Positions 1-11,976 of a stretch of DNA of 64,000 nt are shown in pieces; position 1 is the stretch's first letter; every line of letters starts with the position of its first letter. The translations under genes were made by a program, and so were the position numbers. Below the pieces are notes generated by a model. The model was not told where the DNA came from, searched no databases, and worked only from the letters and a program-made list of their open reading frames with translations. Source of the DNA: Odontomyia ornata (taxonomy: Eukaryota > Arthropoda > Insecta > Diptera > Stratiomyidae); the NCBI GenBank assembly GCA_963969285.1, contig OZ017738.1, positions 36,757,499-36,821,498 of the forward strand, given 5' to 3'.

Positions 1-260
1 TGCCTCTTTAATTTTCGCACTGTAGCTTGTCACCTTTTTTGTGGATAGGGAACATAATTGATTGGCTCCACATTTTCAGCATATGTTCTTGTGGTCAAAT
101 GTGCTGGATGACTTTGTGAATAGCTTTATAAACACTGCTGCCACCATATTTTATGAGCTCTACTGGGATTTCATCGTCGCCTGGCGCTTTATAATTCTTT
201 TGGGCTTTGACAACGGAACAAACTTCATCCAGAGTTGGTGGGGCCAATAGAAGCTCTCTA
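1..260 (-). pseudogene. LINE family A reverse transcriptase fragment (copy 1)
   Basis: Read on the - strand this encodes the N-terminal part of a non-LTR reverse transcriptase: the motifs APPTLDEV, KAPGDDEIPVELIKYGG and HKVIQHIW, followed by an IHKKGDK-like block, are visible. The same protein recurs in this window at 11.5, 13.1-14.6, 15.0-17.6 and 46.7-47.9 kb. Insect genomes commonly annotate this family as endonuclease-reverse transcriptase or craniofacial development protein 2-like. The copy runs off the window's left edge and is frameshifted, so it is a dead fragment. Confidence 0.8.
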
Positions 261-840
261 CAGACATCTTGGGACCGTCTACGGCGGAGTTACGAGTAAC
301 ATTTTACTCGTAGTCCAATATGTTGTGAACAAACTTGTAATCCCCTTAAGGACTCTACAGATATTAATAGTTATACAGGTATATGGTTAGTTGACATCGA
401 GATATTTAATTTTAATGCACTTTCGTAAGGAAAATACTAATTATTTTGCGATCCTTCAGGAATTCGACGGAGGAAACAGAACATTTTGGTCATAGATGAT
501 AGAAACGATCAGTGTTCTGAGTTTTCTCAATGAACGGTAGATTTTAGCAAATTATTTCCATCGCAAATAACCAATTTATTAATTCTAAACGCAGCATGAA
601 TGTTACAGTTCAAGATGATTTAGAGCATTATCATTGCAGAAAATTTAATTATTGCTTTTCTCTTTCACATTCGTCCTTTCCCTACTGATGAATTTACTAA
701 AAGGTCCATCTAACATCTTTAGGAGAAGATGTTTTACGCGGGATTTGCAACATTCTCCCAAGAAATAATGTGGATTGGGTGACTGCATATAGAGTTATCG
801 CCGTTTGAAAATTGATTCCTTATTTCCTAGATAATACTTA
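261..840. other. Unassigned AT-rich stretch
   Basis: No coding similarity or RNA gene is visible. A 9-bp inverted repeat (TACGAGTAA/TTACTCGTA) with a 4-nt loop lies near 293-316. Its relation to the neighbouring LINE or Helitron fragment is unclear. Confidence 0.4.
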
Positions 841-844
841 TTAT

Positions 845-1630
845 ACATTATATGTCCGGAAAGCTAAGAAAAGTAATTTCCATACTAAATACCAACGGGA
901 ATCGTGACCTAAGAAGTCAATAAGTCTCCTTTTATAACTGATCATAACTTTAAAGATAAAAACTTTCCTTGGTGACAATGAATAATAGACGAATTTGTGT
1001 TGTTGTACAACCCAATGCTGGTTCAGCAAGCTATCTTCCCAATGATAGTCGTCTTCGAGCAAGCCAAGTGCAAGGCATGCATCTTGGATACTGTTGTCCA
1101 TTCGCTTTGCGTATATTTTGAAGCAACAATGAGCCGGTGCTATTAACCAAAAACAGTCGCAGATAAAAGCACTCAATCTGACTTAGGTTGACTCTGGATG
1201 TACTCGTATATACTTGGTCCAAAGTGCTTGATTTAAATAGGCCGGAATACGCATCAATTGGTTTGCCTTGCTTGCGGGACATCAAGTTTTTTATTTGATT
1301 CCATGTGAACTAGCGTGGGTCTTTGGAATAGAGTAGTGTTCTTGCACAAGAATGGAAAGTATCCACACGATTACACAATTCGGAAAATTCGGTGAGCGTA
1401 GTTTTTGGTGGATTCATGGCACACTCAATTGCTGTCTCGTTGGTGAAAAATGTGCGCTCGTGGTTTTCAAGATGGACGGCTAAATTTTTAACTGCAGTGT
1501 CCCGTTCATGAATTGAAAAACCAAAGATATGACAAACAGCTTCATTCGAGCTGATGTGCCAGTCAGTTTGGTAGCGCATTATTTCATCATTGCCATTCAA
1601 ACGAGGAGCATTCTGAATTAGAAACACAAC
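845..1630 (-). pseudogene. Helitron helicase (Rep/Hel) fragment
   Basis: Two adjacent - strand reading frames carry blocks of the Pif1-like helicase region of Helitron rolling-circle transposases. The first (about 1627-1310) contains the segment HISSNEAVCHIFGFSIHERD and a TTLTEF block. The next frame carries IECFYLRLFLVN, and after a frame change comes DACLALGLLEDDYHW. In intact Helitrons these blocks lie in this order upstream of the helicase motor motifs. A stop near 1310 and a frame change near 1090 break the gene. No Rep domain or Helitron terminus was identified. The assignment rests on recalled family motifs. Confidence 0.75.
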
Positions 1631-1739
1631 TAATTGCTGCCTTTACTAATAAACCTACAAAGGCATTTGATACTCTTTGCTGAACTGCAGAACTCAACAT
1701 TGATATGAGCATTGAATGTTTGTTTAGCAGAGGCGAATA

Positions 1740-3458
1740 TGGTACCACCCAATGAGAAAGGAACCATGACGAGGCATGTAAGCGGGTAGCAGTATATAAG
1801 TCAGCCGGGAAATGCCTTCGCAAATTGATTAACAACAGCTATGCTCGCTTTTGGGAAGATCTAGTGGACAATTTGAATAAAAATCCATGGGGCTTTGGCT
1901 GCAAGCTAGCTATGCGGAAGCTTGGTGGCTTGTAGAAACCCTGCAAACATGATAAGATGGACAAGATAGTTTGGGGACTCTTCTCCACCTATATCATCCA
2001 TGTTGAAACAGCAATCGAGTGTCCACTCTTCACACAGCTGGAACTCAAGAAGGTAGTCCTTTTATGGAAAGTGAGGAAGACTCCAGGTCCAGTGCGGTTC
2101 CAGCTGAGGTATTGTAACTTGCCTATCGCCATTGTCCTGACTTGCTGCTCAGCACATTCAACGCTTGCCAGCAGGGCGGGGTTTTCTCGATACGAATGAA
2201 AGTTGCGAGGCTCGTGCTGATCAGCAAGGAGAAGGGAAGGCTTGGATCGCCATCTGCATACCGCCAGTTATGCATGCTAAACACCGCTGGGAAATTGCTA
2301 GAGAAACTCATCCAGAGAAGACTTACTGACACGATTCGTGCTGCTGCAGAACTATCTCCTCGCATGTACGGCTTTAGAGCAGGACGCTTCATCATTGTTG
2401 CGATTACAGAGGTGATGAGCACGGTCCAAAATGCAGAGGCATTTAGCCGCATCAAGCGGCGGATCGTCCTGTTGGTGACATTCGTAGTTAGGAACGCCGT
2501 TACCTCTGCTAGATGGGTGGATATTTTGGATACACTGGGAAACCATTTTCGAGTTCCGAAATATCTTATCCAGGAGATGACTCTTGATGAGTACTGTAAG
2601 GCCAGTGCTACTGTACGAAGCAGAAATATGGGGCGACGCTCTCAGTTAGGAGGTATACCGAAAACGCCTGGCACAGGTACAGAGAATATAAGCATGGAAG
2701 TTTGCGTCTTCATATCCACCAGTCTCTGGTTTGGCGGTGAGAGTAATTTCAGGCGTCATAGCTGTTTCCCTCCTTGCTAGAGAGTGCCGTGCTATTTACC
2801 TGCGCCGAAGTGAGGATGCGGGGGAGACAGTGGTCATTCAACGATTAGCAGCAGCCATGGGTGAATTGCACGAAGCGAAGGTGAACTGCGTTCTTCATCC
2901 CGGATGTTAGACCGTGGCCATATCAAAGGCATGGTGAAACTATCTTCTTTCTGAACTACACAAGATTGATAAGTCATGGTCCCTTGATTATCAGTTTTAC
3001 CCAGAAGAGGAAGATGATGTCTGCCACACACTTTTTGTGTGCGAAAAATGGGATAGGCGGTGACAGGATCCTACAGAGAGACGGAAGAGCTCACTCCAGA
3101 TAGTATAGTCGCGGTGATGCTAGGATCGGTTAAAAAATTGAACCATGTGGCACATAATGCTTAACCAGTCCTGTAAGATAAAAGGGACTCACAGCAGCCG
3201 AGGACGTTGGGGATGTGGGATCGCTTTTCCAGCAATTCCTCTTCCCCTTCTCTTCTCCTGCCAGAGGAGGGATTCTCTAGCTTCAAGGCACCTCACGGCG
3301 TAACAAAACTAGACCTGGTCCGAAGTAATGTGTCAAACGGTTCAAGTCTGAGTTTATGGGTTGACGGGGGAGGTGTTTAGTAAATAGTCCAGTTGCTTGT
3401 GAGTATAGGAGTTCCCCGCTCTATGTGCAAATGGCGTGCACTCCCAGCCCAAAAAAAA
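1740..3458 (+). pseudogene. R1-clade non-LTR retrotransposon remnant (copy 1)
   Basis: The + strand shows the linker before the RT (EACKRV...YKSAGKCLRKLI, NPWGFGCKLAMRKLG). It continues with RT fingers/palm blocks (KVARLVLISKEKG, SAYRQLCMLNTAGKLLEKLI, MYGFRAGR) and LLVTFVVRNAVTSARWVDIL, a degraded palm motif. The C-terminal Cys/His knuckle region (DDVCHTLFVCEKW) follows, then a 3' UTR and an A8 tail at about 3451-3458. Many stops and frameshifts occur and part of the RT, including the YADD region, is missing. The 3' UTR shares the block CGAAGTAATGTGTCAAACGG with the copy at 11.3 kb, which identifies one family. It is 5' truncated, as expected of target-primed insertion. Confidence 0.82.
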
Positions 3459-3514
3459 GCTAAGTGATAGCCTATACGGCTGCCATTCAAATTTTGTTGC
3501 GGTCACCTTGCACC

Positions 3515-3644
3515 ACCAAAGAACTTATCCTGAAACTAGACAGCGAGTCTATACTAGTAGGGCCACAAATTCATGAGGATAAAACAAAGTTCATGACGCT
3601 ATCGAGGTAAAATACCTCAAACACCAGAAATATAACATTTGGTG
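3515..3644 (+). pseudogene. LINE family A fragment, part 1 (interrupted by hAT)
   Basis: The + strand reads AKELILKLDSESILVGPQI followed by KTKFMT, the segment just downstream of the YADD box in this LINE family (compare 11.6 kb on the - strand and 47.2 kb on the + strand). The sequence is cut at 3652 by the hAT element and resumes at 6661. Confidence 0.8.
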
Positions 3645-3652
3645 GATACAGT

Positions 3653-6600
3653 CAGTGGCGGCTCTAGAATATGTGCACAGGAGCACGTGACCCCCTGAGA
3701 AGGAAGTAGAAAAGCATAAAAATGCATTCAGCAAGAATTATTCAGAGCGCCAACCTTCAACTAAATTATCAATAGTAATGTCTTTAAAGTGAATGACGGG
3801 CCTCCCAGATGAATTCTTCAAAGAAAATCAACTCATATGTTCACTAGCCTGATGGAATTTTCCTCCATTCTTTGTGCTCAATTTCGTTTTCCTCGTTCGC
3901 ATCCGAGATAGTCTTATGAACATGAGTATGTCGCGATCGCACGTGCACCTAATTTTGGTTTTTGGGGGGTTAAAAGTATTAGGAGTGCTAACCGTAATTT
4001 GTACTGCATTCGGCGCACGAATTTAGAGTGCTCCATCAGTTCAAACCTTTGTAATTCTTAGCATTACTTTGGGCTGCCAATCGAAAATTTAAAAAATTAA
4101 TTATGGATTGTGAAAAATGTTGCGTTAGTTTATTTAGAGAAAACTTTAAACAACTTTCCTTAGATGAAAAAATCAAGTTTAGAAATCTCGGAAGACCAAT
4201 TCCTAAAATTGAAATTGTCCAAGTGACGAACTCGAAATCGAGACAGTTCAAGCGCGAATTTAAACCGGAAACATATGAAAAAATAAAGTGGATTTGTGGA
4301 TGTGCAGTGACAAACAAGTTATTTTGTTTTCCGTGCGTTTTGTTCGGTAGTAAAAGCTCAGATTCTAGTTGGACAAAAACAGGTGTTGACGATTTGAGCC
4401 ATCTTGCTCAAAAAATTAAAAAGCATGAGAGTGCAGCATCTCATATCAATGCCCAACTAGACTTCAATTTACTAGGTAAGCAAGATATTAGGCAACAACT
4501 TGACAGTGCTTATAGACGCAGTATCGAACAAAACAACGAGCAAGTGCGGAAAAATCGGTATGTTTTATCTAAAATCATAGACTGCATAAAATTTTGTGGA
4601 GTATTTGAGCTCGCTCTTCGAGGTCATGACGAGACGCAAAAGTCACTAAGCCCAGGAGTTTTTCGTGGCCTCATAAATTTTACTGCTGAATTGGATACAG
4701 CTTTGAAAGACCACATAGAAAAAACTACCGTTTTCAAAGGTACTTCAAAAACAATCCAAAATGAATTGTTGGACTGCATGTTGGAAATTATGCAAGAGAC
4801 CATCAAGAAAGAAATACTCTGCGCTGACTTTGTATCTGTGATTGCTGATGAGACCACAGATGTGTCTTCCATTTTTCAAATGTCAGTAGTTTTTCGGTAT
4901 GTTCTTCAAGATGGTAGTCCTGTGGAACGTTTCTGGTCGTTTTTAAACCCTAATGGGCATGATGCTGTCAGTTTGGCGGAAGCTATTCATGGAGTCTTGG
5001 AAAAAGTGGTCAACAACCCCGAAAAGCTAATTTCGCAAAGCTATGATGGTGCCAACGTTATGTCTGAACAAACTGGGGGTGTTCAAAAAATTATACAAAC
5101 GCATTACAAATATGCATTTTATATTCATTGCTATGCCCATCAGTTAAATTTTGTTTTATCTCAAGGTGCAAAACAAAATCAACAAGTACGCGTTTTTTTT
5201 TCTAATTTGAGTGATATAAGTAATTTTTTTTTTCGAATTCTCCGCAACGAGTAGCCATTTTAGACGCAATTTTCGGTCGTCGAATACCACGTACTTCCAA
5301 CACAAGGTGGAATTTCAAAAGTAGAGTCGTTACCACTGTATATCAAAATAGGAATTCCTTAACTGAGTGCATGGAAGAAATAAAATCAACTTCAAAGCAG
5401 ACTCTAACTATCAATCAAGCATGTGCAATATCTTGTATGCTTCAAGATCCTGTCTTTCTATTTTGGCTGACCATCTTCAGTCGTATAATGCCACATTGCG
5501 ATATTTTATACAATCAGTTACAGAAAATTAGTATAGATGCAGTTGGAATTCAAGAATGCGTGATGAGTTTATTCAAAATGAAAGAAATAATATTGAAAAT
5601 ATTCAAGGTGAAATCCCTACAGAAATGACTAGTGCTAAAAAGTAAAGAAAAAATGACGATCCATACATTACGCAAATTGTAGCAGCCAAAGAAATTTGTG
5701 ATTCAATCATAAGCCATGCTATTGATAGGTTTGCTTTCACAAATCATTTCAGTGCTTCAAATCTTTTCTTAGCGAAAAATTTTCTTCAGTTCGCAACAGA
5801 CTTTCCGATCAACTATTTAAATAGTTCTGTCGAAGCTTATCCATTTTTAGATGCAGTCAGGCTACGAACGGAACTTGAAATCATATATAAAAGGCCTGAC
5901 TTCAGGAATTTATCAGGTGCCGTTAATCTTCTCAAGTTTATAAAAGAAAACTGCCTTGAGAATTTATTTTATGCCACTTCTCAGCTTTTGAAACTCATAT
6001 TGACTATCCCTATGACAACCGCTGAAGCAGAGAGGTCTTTTTCGACTCAAAAAAGAATTAAAACATTTTTAAGATCAACGATGAGCCAAGACAGACTTAC
6101 TGCGTTAGCAATGCTTTCAATCGAAAAAAAATTATTGCAGGAATCGCAAAATTTTAACGACATGGTAATCGACAAATTTGCCGCTAAAAAAGAAAGAAGA
6201 TTGGATTTTACGTACAAGCACTGTACTTGAATTACTTGTTTATTTGTTTTTGTACACCATTTTTTTTTTTGTAAAATATTATTTCACTTATTTTCAATAT
6301 TTCAATTATTAAAAATTACTTATAAAGATTCATTATAATGAATAAAATAAAAATTGTGCTTAAATAGCAAAAACTGTATTTTATCATGACATTTTATTCT
6401 ACATTAAATTCGTATTCGAACTGCTACGCAATTCTATGTATCTTGAAAAATTCGCATGTCAAAGGTAAGAAAAATGGAAGGCAAGATGAAAACGAAATAA
6501 TATGAAATATTTCATATTGACTCGGAAATGTGGTAATGACTTGTGTAATGAGGTACAATTACATTGTAACGCTAACTTAGTTTAAAGCCCTTCTGATTGT

Positions 6601-6660
6601 AGCAACTGCTATTACTGTGAACTGTGAACCCCCCGGTTACAAACGCACGAGCCGCCACTG
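3653..6660 (+). mobile_element. hAT DNA transposon, 3008 bp, with TIRs and 8-bp TSD
   Basis: The ends are CAGTGGCGGCTC at 3653 and its exact reverse complement GAGCCGCCACTG finishing at 6660. The 8-bp flank GATACAGT is present at both 3645-3652 and 6661-6668. An 8-bp target duplication and a CAGTG-type TIR are hAT hallmarks. The host sequence is a LINE family A copy, which reads through once the insert and one duplicate are removed, so the hAT jumped after that LINE. It carries one broken transposase gene. Confidence 0.95.
4103..6230 (+). pseudogene. hAT transposase (TTF-type zinc finger, ZMYM1/DUF4371-like)
   Basis: The gene would encode the cut-and-paste transposase of the surrounding element, acting on its TIRs in the nucleus. 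The frame from the ATG at 4103 begins with a TTF-type zinc-finger region (WICGCAVTNKLFCFPCVLF). It continues into the DUF4371-type catalytic core with SVIADETTDVSS (the conserved D of hAT enzymes), QSYDGANVMS and IHCYAHQLNFVLS. The last exon-like block (about 5985-6230) is the hAT C-terminal dimerisation domain, recognisable by TTAEAERSFST and RLTALAML. Continuity is lost twice: a frame change in the T10 run at 5224-5233, and another around 5555-5640 followed by an in-frame TAA at 5643. It is therefore an inactive but fairly young copy. The architecture resembles zinc finger MYM-type protein 1-like hATs rather than classic hobo/Ac. Confidence 0.9.
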
Positions 6661-6668
6661 GATACAGT

Positions 6669-7160
6669 ATAGAAAATGTGGGCAAATAACGAGAACGAGA
6701 ACCACAAGTGAAAGAGACGAAATACACCAAAGAAAACTGCTTGTAAATAAAATCTTTTATTCAGTTTTGCCGATCTTGAAGACCAGCTGCATATGAAGTG
6801 AAACAAAGCTCCAACTACAATACATAAATCTGTGATAAAGCCTGTGCTATGCTATATGTGGGAAACTTGAAACCTCACCCAAACCTCCACAAACTTACTG
6901 AACACCTTCGAAAGACGGGTGTTGAGGTGGATAATTGAAGCGAAGCTAGACGGAGACCAAAATTAAATTCGATACAACCATGAGCTGTATGAAATTTTTG
7001 GCCACCTGGAGGTCACCACGATTCTAACATTGTGGAATACAGTTTATCACTGCTTGGATTTCAAAATTGGAGGACGCATTCAATGGACCGAGGCGCTTGT
7101 TGCAGGAAGCGAAAGCCCAAGAAGGCCTCTGGTGCTACGAAGAAGAAGAAGATTATCTGA
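6669..7160 (+). pseudogene. LINE family A fragment, part 2 with 3' end
   Basis: This continues the LINE cut by the hAT element. It encodes the degraded C-terminal domain (a cysteine-containing YVGNL-like block, then IRYNHELYEIF, then RNWRT). It ends with the family's 3' terminus, a GGTGCTACGAAGAAGAAG-type tail at about 7131-7150. The same terminal block, reversed, is seen near 13110 and 15060, so the family ends in a short GAA/GAAAA-rich repeat instead of long poly-A. Confidence 0.8.
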
Positions 7161-10034
7161 TGTAGCCTAGTGTAGGGCAGCCATGAAAGAGAAACCTGGT
7201 AAGACGCACATGGAGCATTAGCAAAAGTGGGAAATTACATATATTTGGTTTAAATGTGCATGTATTCTATATTTAGTAGCATTTTATTTCAAAGCACTTT
7301 AATATTTTGATTTTTCTCAAAAAATAATTTCCTTGTTTCATATCTCGCCTTTAAAATTTGATACGTTTTAGATATAGTGTGATAATACATTTAAATGTTC
7401 TTTATATGCTACAAAAAATACTTTCTTTTTAAAGATTCAAACAATTTTCTGTATAAATGTCTACCGGAAAGAGATGTTATTCGTATGACTGGTAATAGAT
7501 GAGAAAACCAAATAGGCGAAAATATTTGCACTTCACACGAACGCGCTTGTAATATACTAAAATGTGTAGTGTATTACCAGCCCGAGGGTACTTGTAAGAC
7601 TTTAAATTATTTACCCTAAGGAAGCGATCGCAACGTCGTAGCAAATTATTGTTAGTTATTTTGAAAAAGCCTTCATCAACCACAAAAAAAAAATAATTTG
7701 TGCATTCATCCATACTGAAATTAAAATCCAACCCAACCAAAAAAAATTGTCTATCTATCCATCGAAACGGCTTTATTTACCAAATTAAATACATATATCT
7801 ATCATAACTCGAAAATGTCCTTTAAAATGCCATGCTTTAATGTCTCAACACGTTTGTGTCCAAACTTTTTACACGCTTCCATTTCGCTTTTCACATTATT
7901 CTACTTTGAAATTCATTACACTTTTTTTGAAGAGTGAAGACTTAACGGGAGGGTTTAAATGGAATTAAGAATTTTCATTTGATCTGAACAAAAAGAATTT
8001 TGAGATGAAAATAGCACGAAACCATTTTCGCATTTCGGATGGATGACAATATTGAATTTACCCACCAGGATATGCCTTCGTCGCAACGATAGGCCAGTCA
8101 AACTTAATTTCAGTCATGATGGTTTTCAGGATCCAGTTTATTGTTATGGTTGCAGGATAAAAGCACCAATGATGCCAACAGATGTCTATTCACGCGGGTA
8201 ATCCGTAAAATTGAACTTAAACCTACAATTTAGAAATAAATGAAAATTTCTTTGAAATTAAGCTTTAAAATACTTTTTACTATCCTTCTATCAATCTTTT
8301 ATGGCTTTATCTATAAAGTAGAATAAATCAAGGGTTCAATATTTGTTATTTATACTTTCGCGAATATCAACATTCTTCAATAGAATAGTTTCTTTGAGAG
8401 ATTAAACCGATACTCGCTTGAAAATCCAGTGTTTTCATTACTCATAATGATATAAAAACACTTAAGCTCATGTGTTTTCCTAAATCCCTGAAGAAAGTCC
8501 CAAAGCAATCAAACAAAATATGAAACAGCTTCCCAAATAGAAATTGCCTAGGGTTAAAGGGACATTGAAGTTTTTTCAACATTATTCCAAAGCATTCATA
8601 CATCGCTTCATAAATATCGATCAACAGCTTGGGAGTTGCTCCACTAAAAGCAACTATTACAGTATCAAGAATATCCTTAAATTATACATAAACAGTCCCC
8701 ATAAGTATATTTCCCTGCTGATTTGGTCCTCCACCTTTGGCAAACACGACTAAGACTAGGGACAATCCATGCAAACTCGTGTATACATTTGTCGTCTAAA
8801 ATTTCCGAGAAAAATAGTTATTATGACCAACACATGATCCAAACCGCCCCGAGAATGTTTTTAATGTCCTTCCGATGGGAGCTTTCATGCAAACGGACAC
8901 AATGGCAAAATGGTGCCATTAAGTCGCTTCTTGGATTTTATTGGAAAATTATGGACGTTGGGATTACGGTCGCTGGAATAGACAGGGAAGGTGAAGTGCG
9001 AGATGCATGGGAATCAGCTCAAACAGGATATTTTATATTTCTTTCTTTTATCGAACACAAGCAAGATGTTTGCTAGCTGCCTCCCGATATTTTTATGGAT
9101 TCGATGACTATGTTTCAAAGAAGATTTATGTTTGTTTTCCTTCAAAAGTCAGAAAAGTATAACTTGAAGATGATGCATTAAGCTTCTTGATGGCAGAAAA
9201 AGTTCAATAATTGAGGATTTATTAGAATATTTTATATGAAAGGGATAAAATGATGAATTCGCTCCTGCTAACTAATTTTGAAATCAAATTATTTCAAACC
9301 AAAAAGTAAGTGTTCATTTAGCTCTAAACATCTTTTAATACAACAAATACAGATTTGCTGAGGCCATTGCCAAAGTTTAATTTTCTACAGTATATTTTGA
9401 AGATGTATTTTTCCAGTATATTTAAATATGCAATTTTTAAAAGTCGTTTCATTTTCAGGTTAGTATAATAGGTACCAACTGACTAACCCATCGAAATCTC
9501 AGTCTAGAAGCATAAGATAAGTCGCTACAAAGTTTTATCTTAAGATTTTTGGCAACACTTGACAAGGGTGTCAAATTTGACCTCCATCACTTTTTTTACC
9601 CTTTGTACCAATTAACATCCTTTTGCATACCAAAAGCTAACTGTGTTTGCCCGGGAACATGCACTTACATTACACTACCTTGATGGCAAAGATATCTTGG
9701 GACATTATCCTCTTCTCAAATCTATTCAGCCTGACTACAATCTTTTACACTTCTCGCATAATTTGATGCCAACCTGCCCAAGTGCACCACCTTTATTGTT
9801 CGCTCAGCTCACCATGATTCCTAATACGGCATTTAATTCACTTTATGATCTGAAAATGTCCTTTCCAAATTTATCATTCCTATGGTCATAGCTGTTGTAT
9901 GTCTACCTAACATGTGGTAATTCATTATGAAGTTTGGTTTTTAATCTCAAATAAAAGGAATAAAGTTGAATTCTATAGTAAAAATTTTATTGTGAGACAA
10001 AAGAAAAATCTATGGTATTTACTTTTTAAAGATT
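7161..10034. other. AT-rich intronic or intergenic DNA without recognised genes
   Basis: I found no recognisable domain, RNA gene or transposon terminus. Short open frames (for example 8723-9076 and 9643-9891 on +) have no motif I recognise, no clear splice signals and no supporting composition, and are probably chance. Parts may be old, unrecognisable repeats. Confidence 0.5.
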
Positions 10035-10510
10035 ATCTTGTTTAAATATTGACCACGACTTCGCCGTAAATGGTCATCCTGAGGGTCAAATTTTGCACAA
10101 CGCGTTCCAGCATAGCGATCGGTATCTCACGAATGACACGAGTAATGTTGGCTTCCAAAGCGTCAATTGAAGCTGGCTTATCCCTGAAGACCAGAGACCG
10201 TGTAACCCCAAAGAAAATAATCTAAAGGTGTGATATCACACGATCTAGGCGGCAAATTCACAAGTCCAAAACGTGAAATCAGGTTCTCACCAAAATGATT
10301 TCTCAATAAGTTGCTCTAAGGGCACGAAGAACATTTCTCACAGAACGCAGATTTTCGTAATACAGCTGAACAATTTGGATACGTTATTGCAGGGTAAGTC
10401 TTTCCATGATTGTTTGTCAAACAATACTGAATAAAAATTACATTAAAGTTTGACAGGATTCATGCGTGATCTGTCAAAAAAGCCTTTTGAAAATCAAGCT
10501 CATAGTGAAT
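10035..10510 (-). pseudogene. Mariner-type transposon, internally deleted (copy 1)
   Basis: The - strand begins with a terminus-like AAGGGTGATTCACTATGAG (end at about 10510). It then encodes an N-terminal helix-turn-helix (MERLTLQ, RIQIVQLYYENLRSVRNVLR) and jumps to the C-terminal catalytic end: PRSCDIT, a PLDYFLWG-like block containing the third catalytic Asp, and PASIDALEANITRVIREIP. The middle of the transposase is deleted and stops are present, so it is a non-autonomous relic. A sister copy lies at 43110-43455. The other TIR was not found at the left side. Confidence 0.8.
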
Positions 10511-10984
10511 CACCCTTCAAAACTGTATCTATTTTATTTAATGGAAAGAGACTAATTGGATAACAATCGTTTATTTATAATATACAATATTACAATGCAA
10601 TGTTTATGAAAAATATTGTAATTTATTTGTAAAGTGGTTTACATGAATGTGTCGGGTTTAAAGTATAATGAAGCATAATTCTGTTATAAAAATATAATCG
10701 CGCCAATAGTGAAATAAAGCACTGTATATTGAGTTACTACAATTGTCGCTTTTGACGCAGTGGGTCATATTTTTACGTGCCGTCTTTAATATTTGCCATG
10801 CGAGCATGTCATGCCTTCTTCTTCAGCATGTTGATCTAGATTCTGTCTCGGACTAGCCTTGACGAATCGGTCCAATGTTGGTGCAGTTCACTTGCTTAGT
10901 CTATTAGGCGGTGCTGGGAGTCAGTTTGTATGTCACCCCGTATTTCCAGTTTATTGAAACCCATATCTTGATTTCGAAAATTTC
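10511..10984. other. Unassigned AT-rich stretch
   Basis: Nothing recognisable: no long open frame, RNA or terminal repeat. The region from about 10740 becomes more GC-rich and may already be decayed R1-clade LINE sequence. Confidence 0.4.
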
Positions 10985-11495
10985 TTTTTAACTTAATCCC
11001 ATTCTGACTGCATATTCTGTGCTGGAGAGGTCGATGATGCCTACCACACATTTTTTGTATGCAAGAGGTGGAAAAGGCAGCGCGGTGACCTCATTGAAGA
11101 AATGGGAGATCTTTCTCCGGATGAACTCACTGGAGAGATGCTCACATCCGTTGACAAATGCAACTGTGTGGCACATTACGCTCGGGCAGTCCTTAAGATA
11201 AAAAGGAAAATATATGAGCGCCTGGAGGCGTCCAGGGTGGAGGGGTCTCTTTTCTAGAAATCCCCCTCCCTTCCCCTCCTTCCGTTAGAAAAGGGATCCC
11301 TGTAGCCCGGTGGCGCCTAAACGCGTAGAGAAATGAGGCTTAGCCCGAAGTAATGTGTCAAACGGTTCCAGGCTAGGTTCTCAGATTGACAGGGGAGGTA
11401 TTTCGTGGGTAGTCCAAGGGTATCCTCCATGGGGGTCCCACACTGCCAGACTCGGCGGGCGTAAATGCCTTCACCTCCCTACCACAAAAAAAAAT
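10985..11495 (+). pseudogene. R1-clade LINE 3' end (copy 2)
   Basis: The + strand encodes the Cys/His-rich C-terminus of an R1-clade ORF2 (GEVDDAYHTFFVCKRWKRQ, then LSPDELTGEML and VAHYARAVLKIKRK). This is followed by a stop, a GC-rich 3' UTR containing CGAAGTAATGTGTCAAACGG, and an A-tail at about 11486-11495. It is severely 5' truncated. Protein and UTR match the copy at 1.7-3.5 kb. Confidence 0.85.
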
Positions 11496-11504
11496 CCCAT
11501 TCGT

Positions 11505-11976
11505 TTCTAAATGCATGACAACATTATAAGTAATCAGAAAGTATAGAATATGTCTTAGTCGTCTCTTTCATTGCTTATTTTCGTTATTTTGGCGGCTAAA
11601 TACGCAAATTCGCTACTTTGTGTATTTGAGGTATTTTTCCTCGACTGCGTTATGAACTTTGTTTCATTTGCATTGATTTGTAGCCCTACTAATTTTGCTT
11701 CGCTGTCAAGTTTCAGGAAGAGTTGTTCTTTGGCAGTTGTTAATGACCGTGACAGAATGTTGATGTCGTCCGCATAGGCTACTACTTGGCTCGACTTGTA
11801 TAGTAATGTGCCTCGCGTATCGACAGGTAGCTTCCGTATGACGTACTCCAGAGCCAAATTGAATAGCAATGGGGCCAGTCCATCTCCCTGCTTTAGTCCG
11901 ATATTTGTGGCAAAGGCATCGGTGAGTTGGTTATTGATGCGGACTTGAGAGGTTATCGACGTCATAGTCATTTTGG
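11505..11976 (-). pseudogene. LINE family A RT palm fragment (copy 3)
   Basis: A 138-residue open frame on - (11971-11555) encodes the RT core: a QLTDAF block, GLKQGDGLAPLLFNLALEYV, and the catalytic VVAYADDINIL box (both aspartates present). It continues with the thumb-like segment KEQLFLKLDSEAKLVGLQIN. The copy ends abruptly at about 11976, where R1-clade sequence on the opposite strand begins, so one insertion probably interrupted the other. Confidence 0.88.

Noticed and set aside
293..316. Hairpin TACGAGTAA/TTACTCGTA as the 3' terminus of the neighbouring Helitron
   Set aside because: No CTRR terminus follows at the right distance on the - strand, and Helitron sequence is not traceable between 315 and 845.
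8723..9076. 117-residue open frame on +
   Set aside because: No recognised motif, no splice signals, and the length is not exceptional for a 64-kb window.
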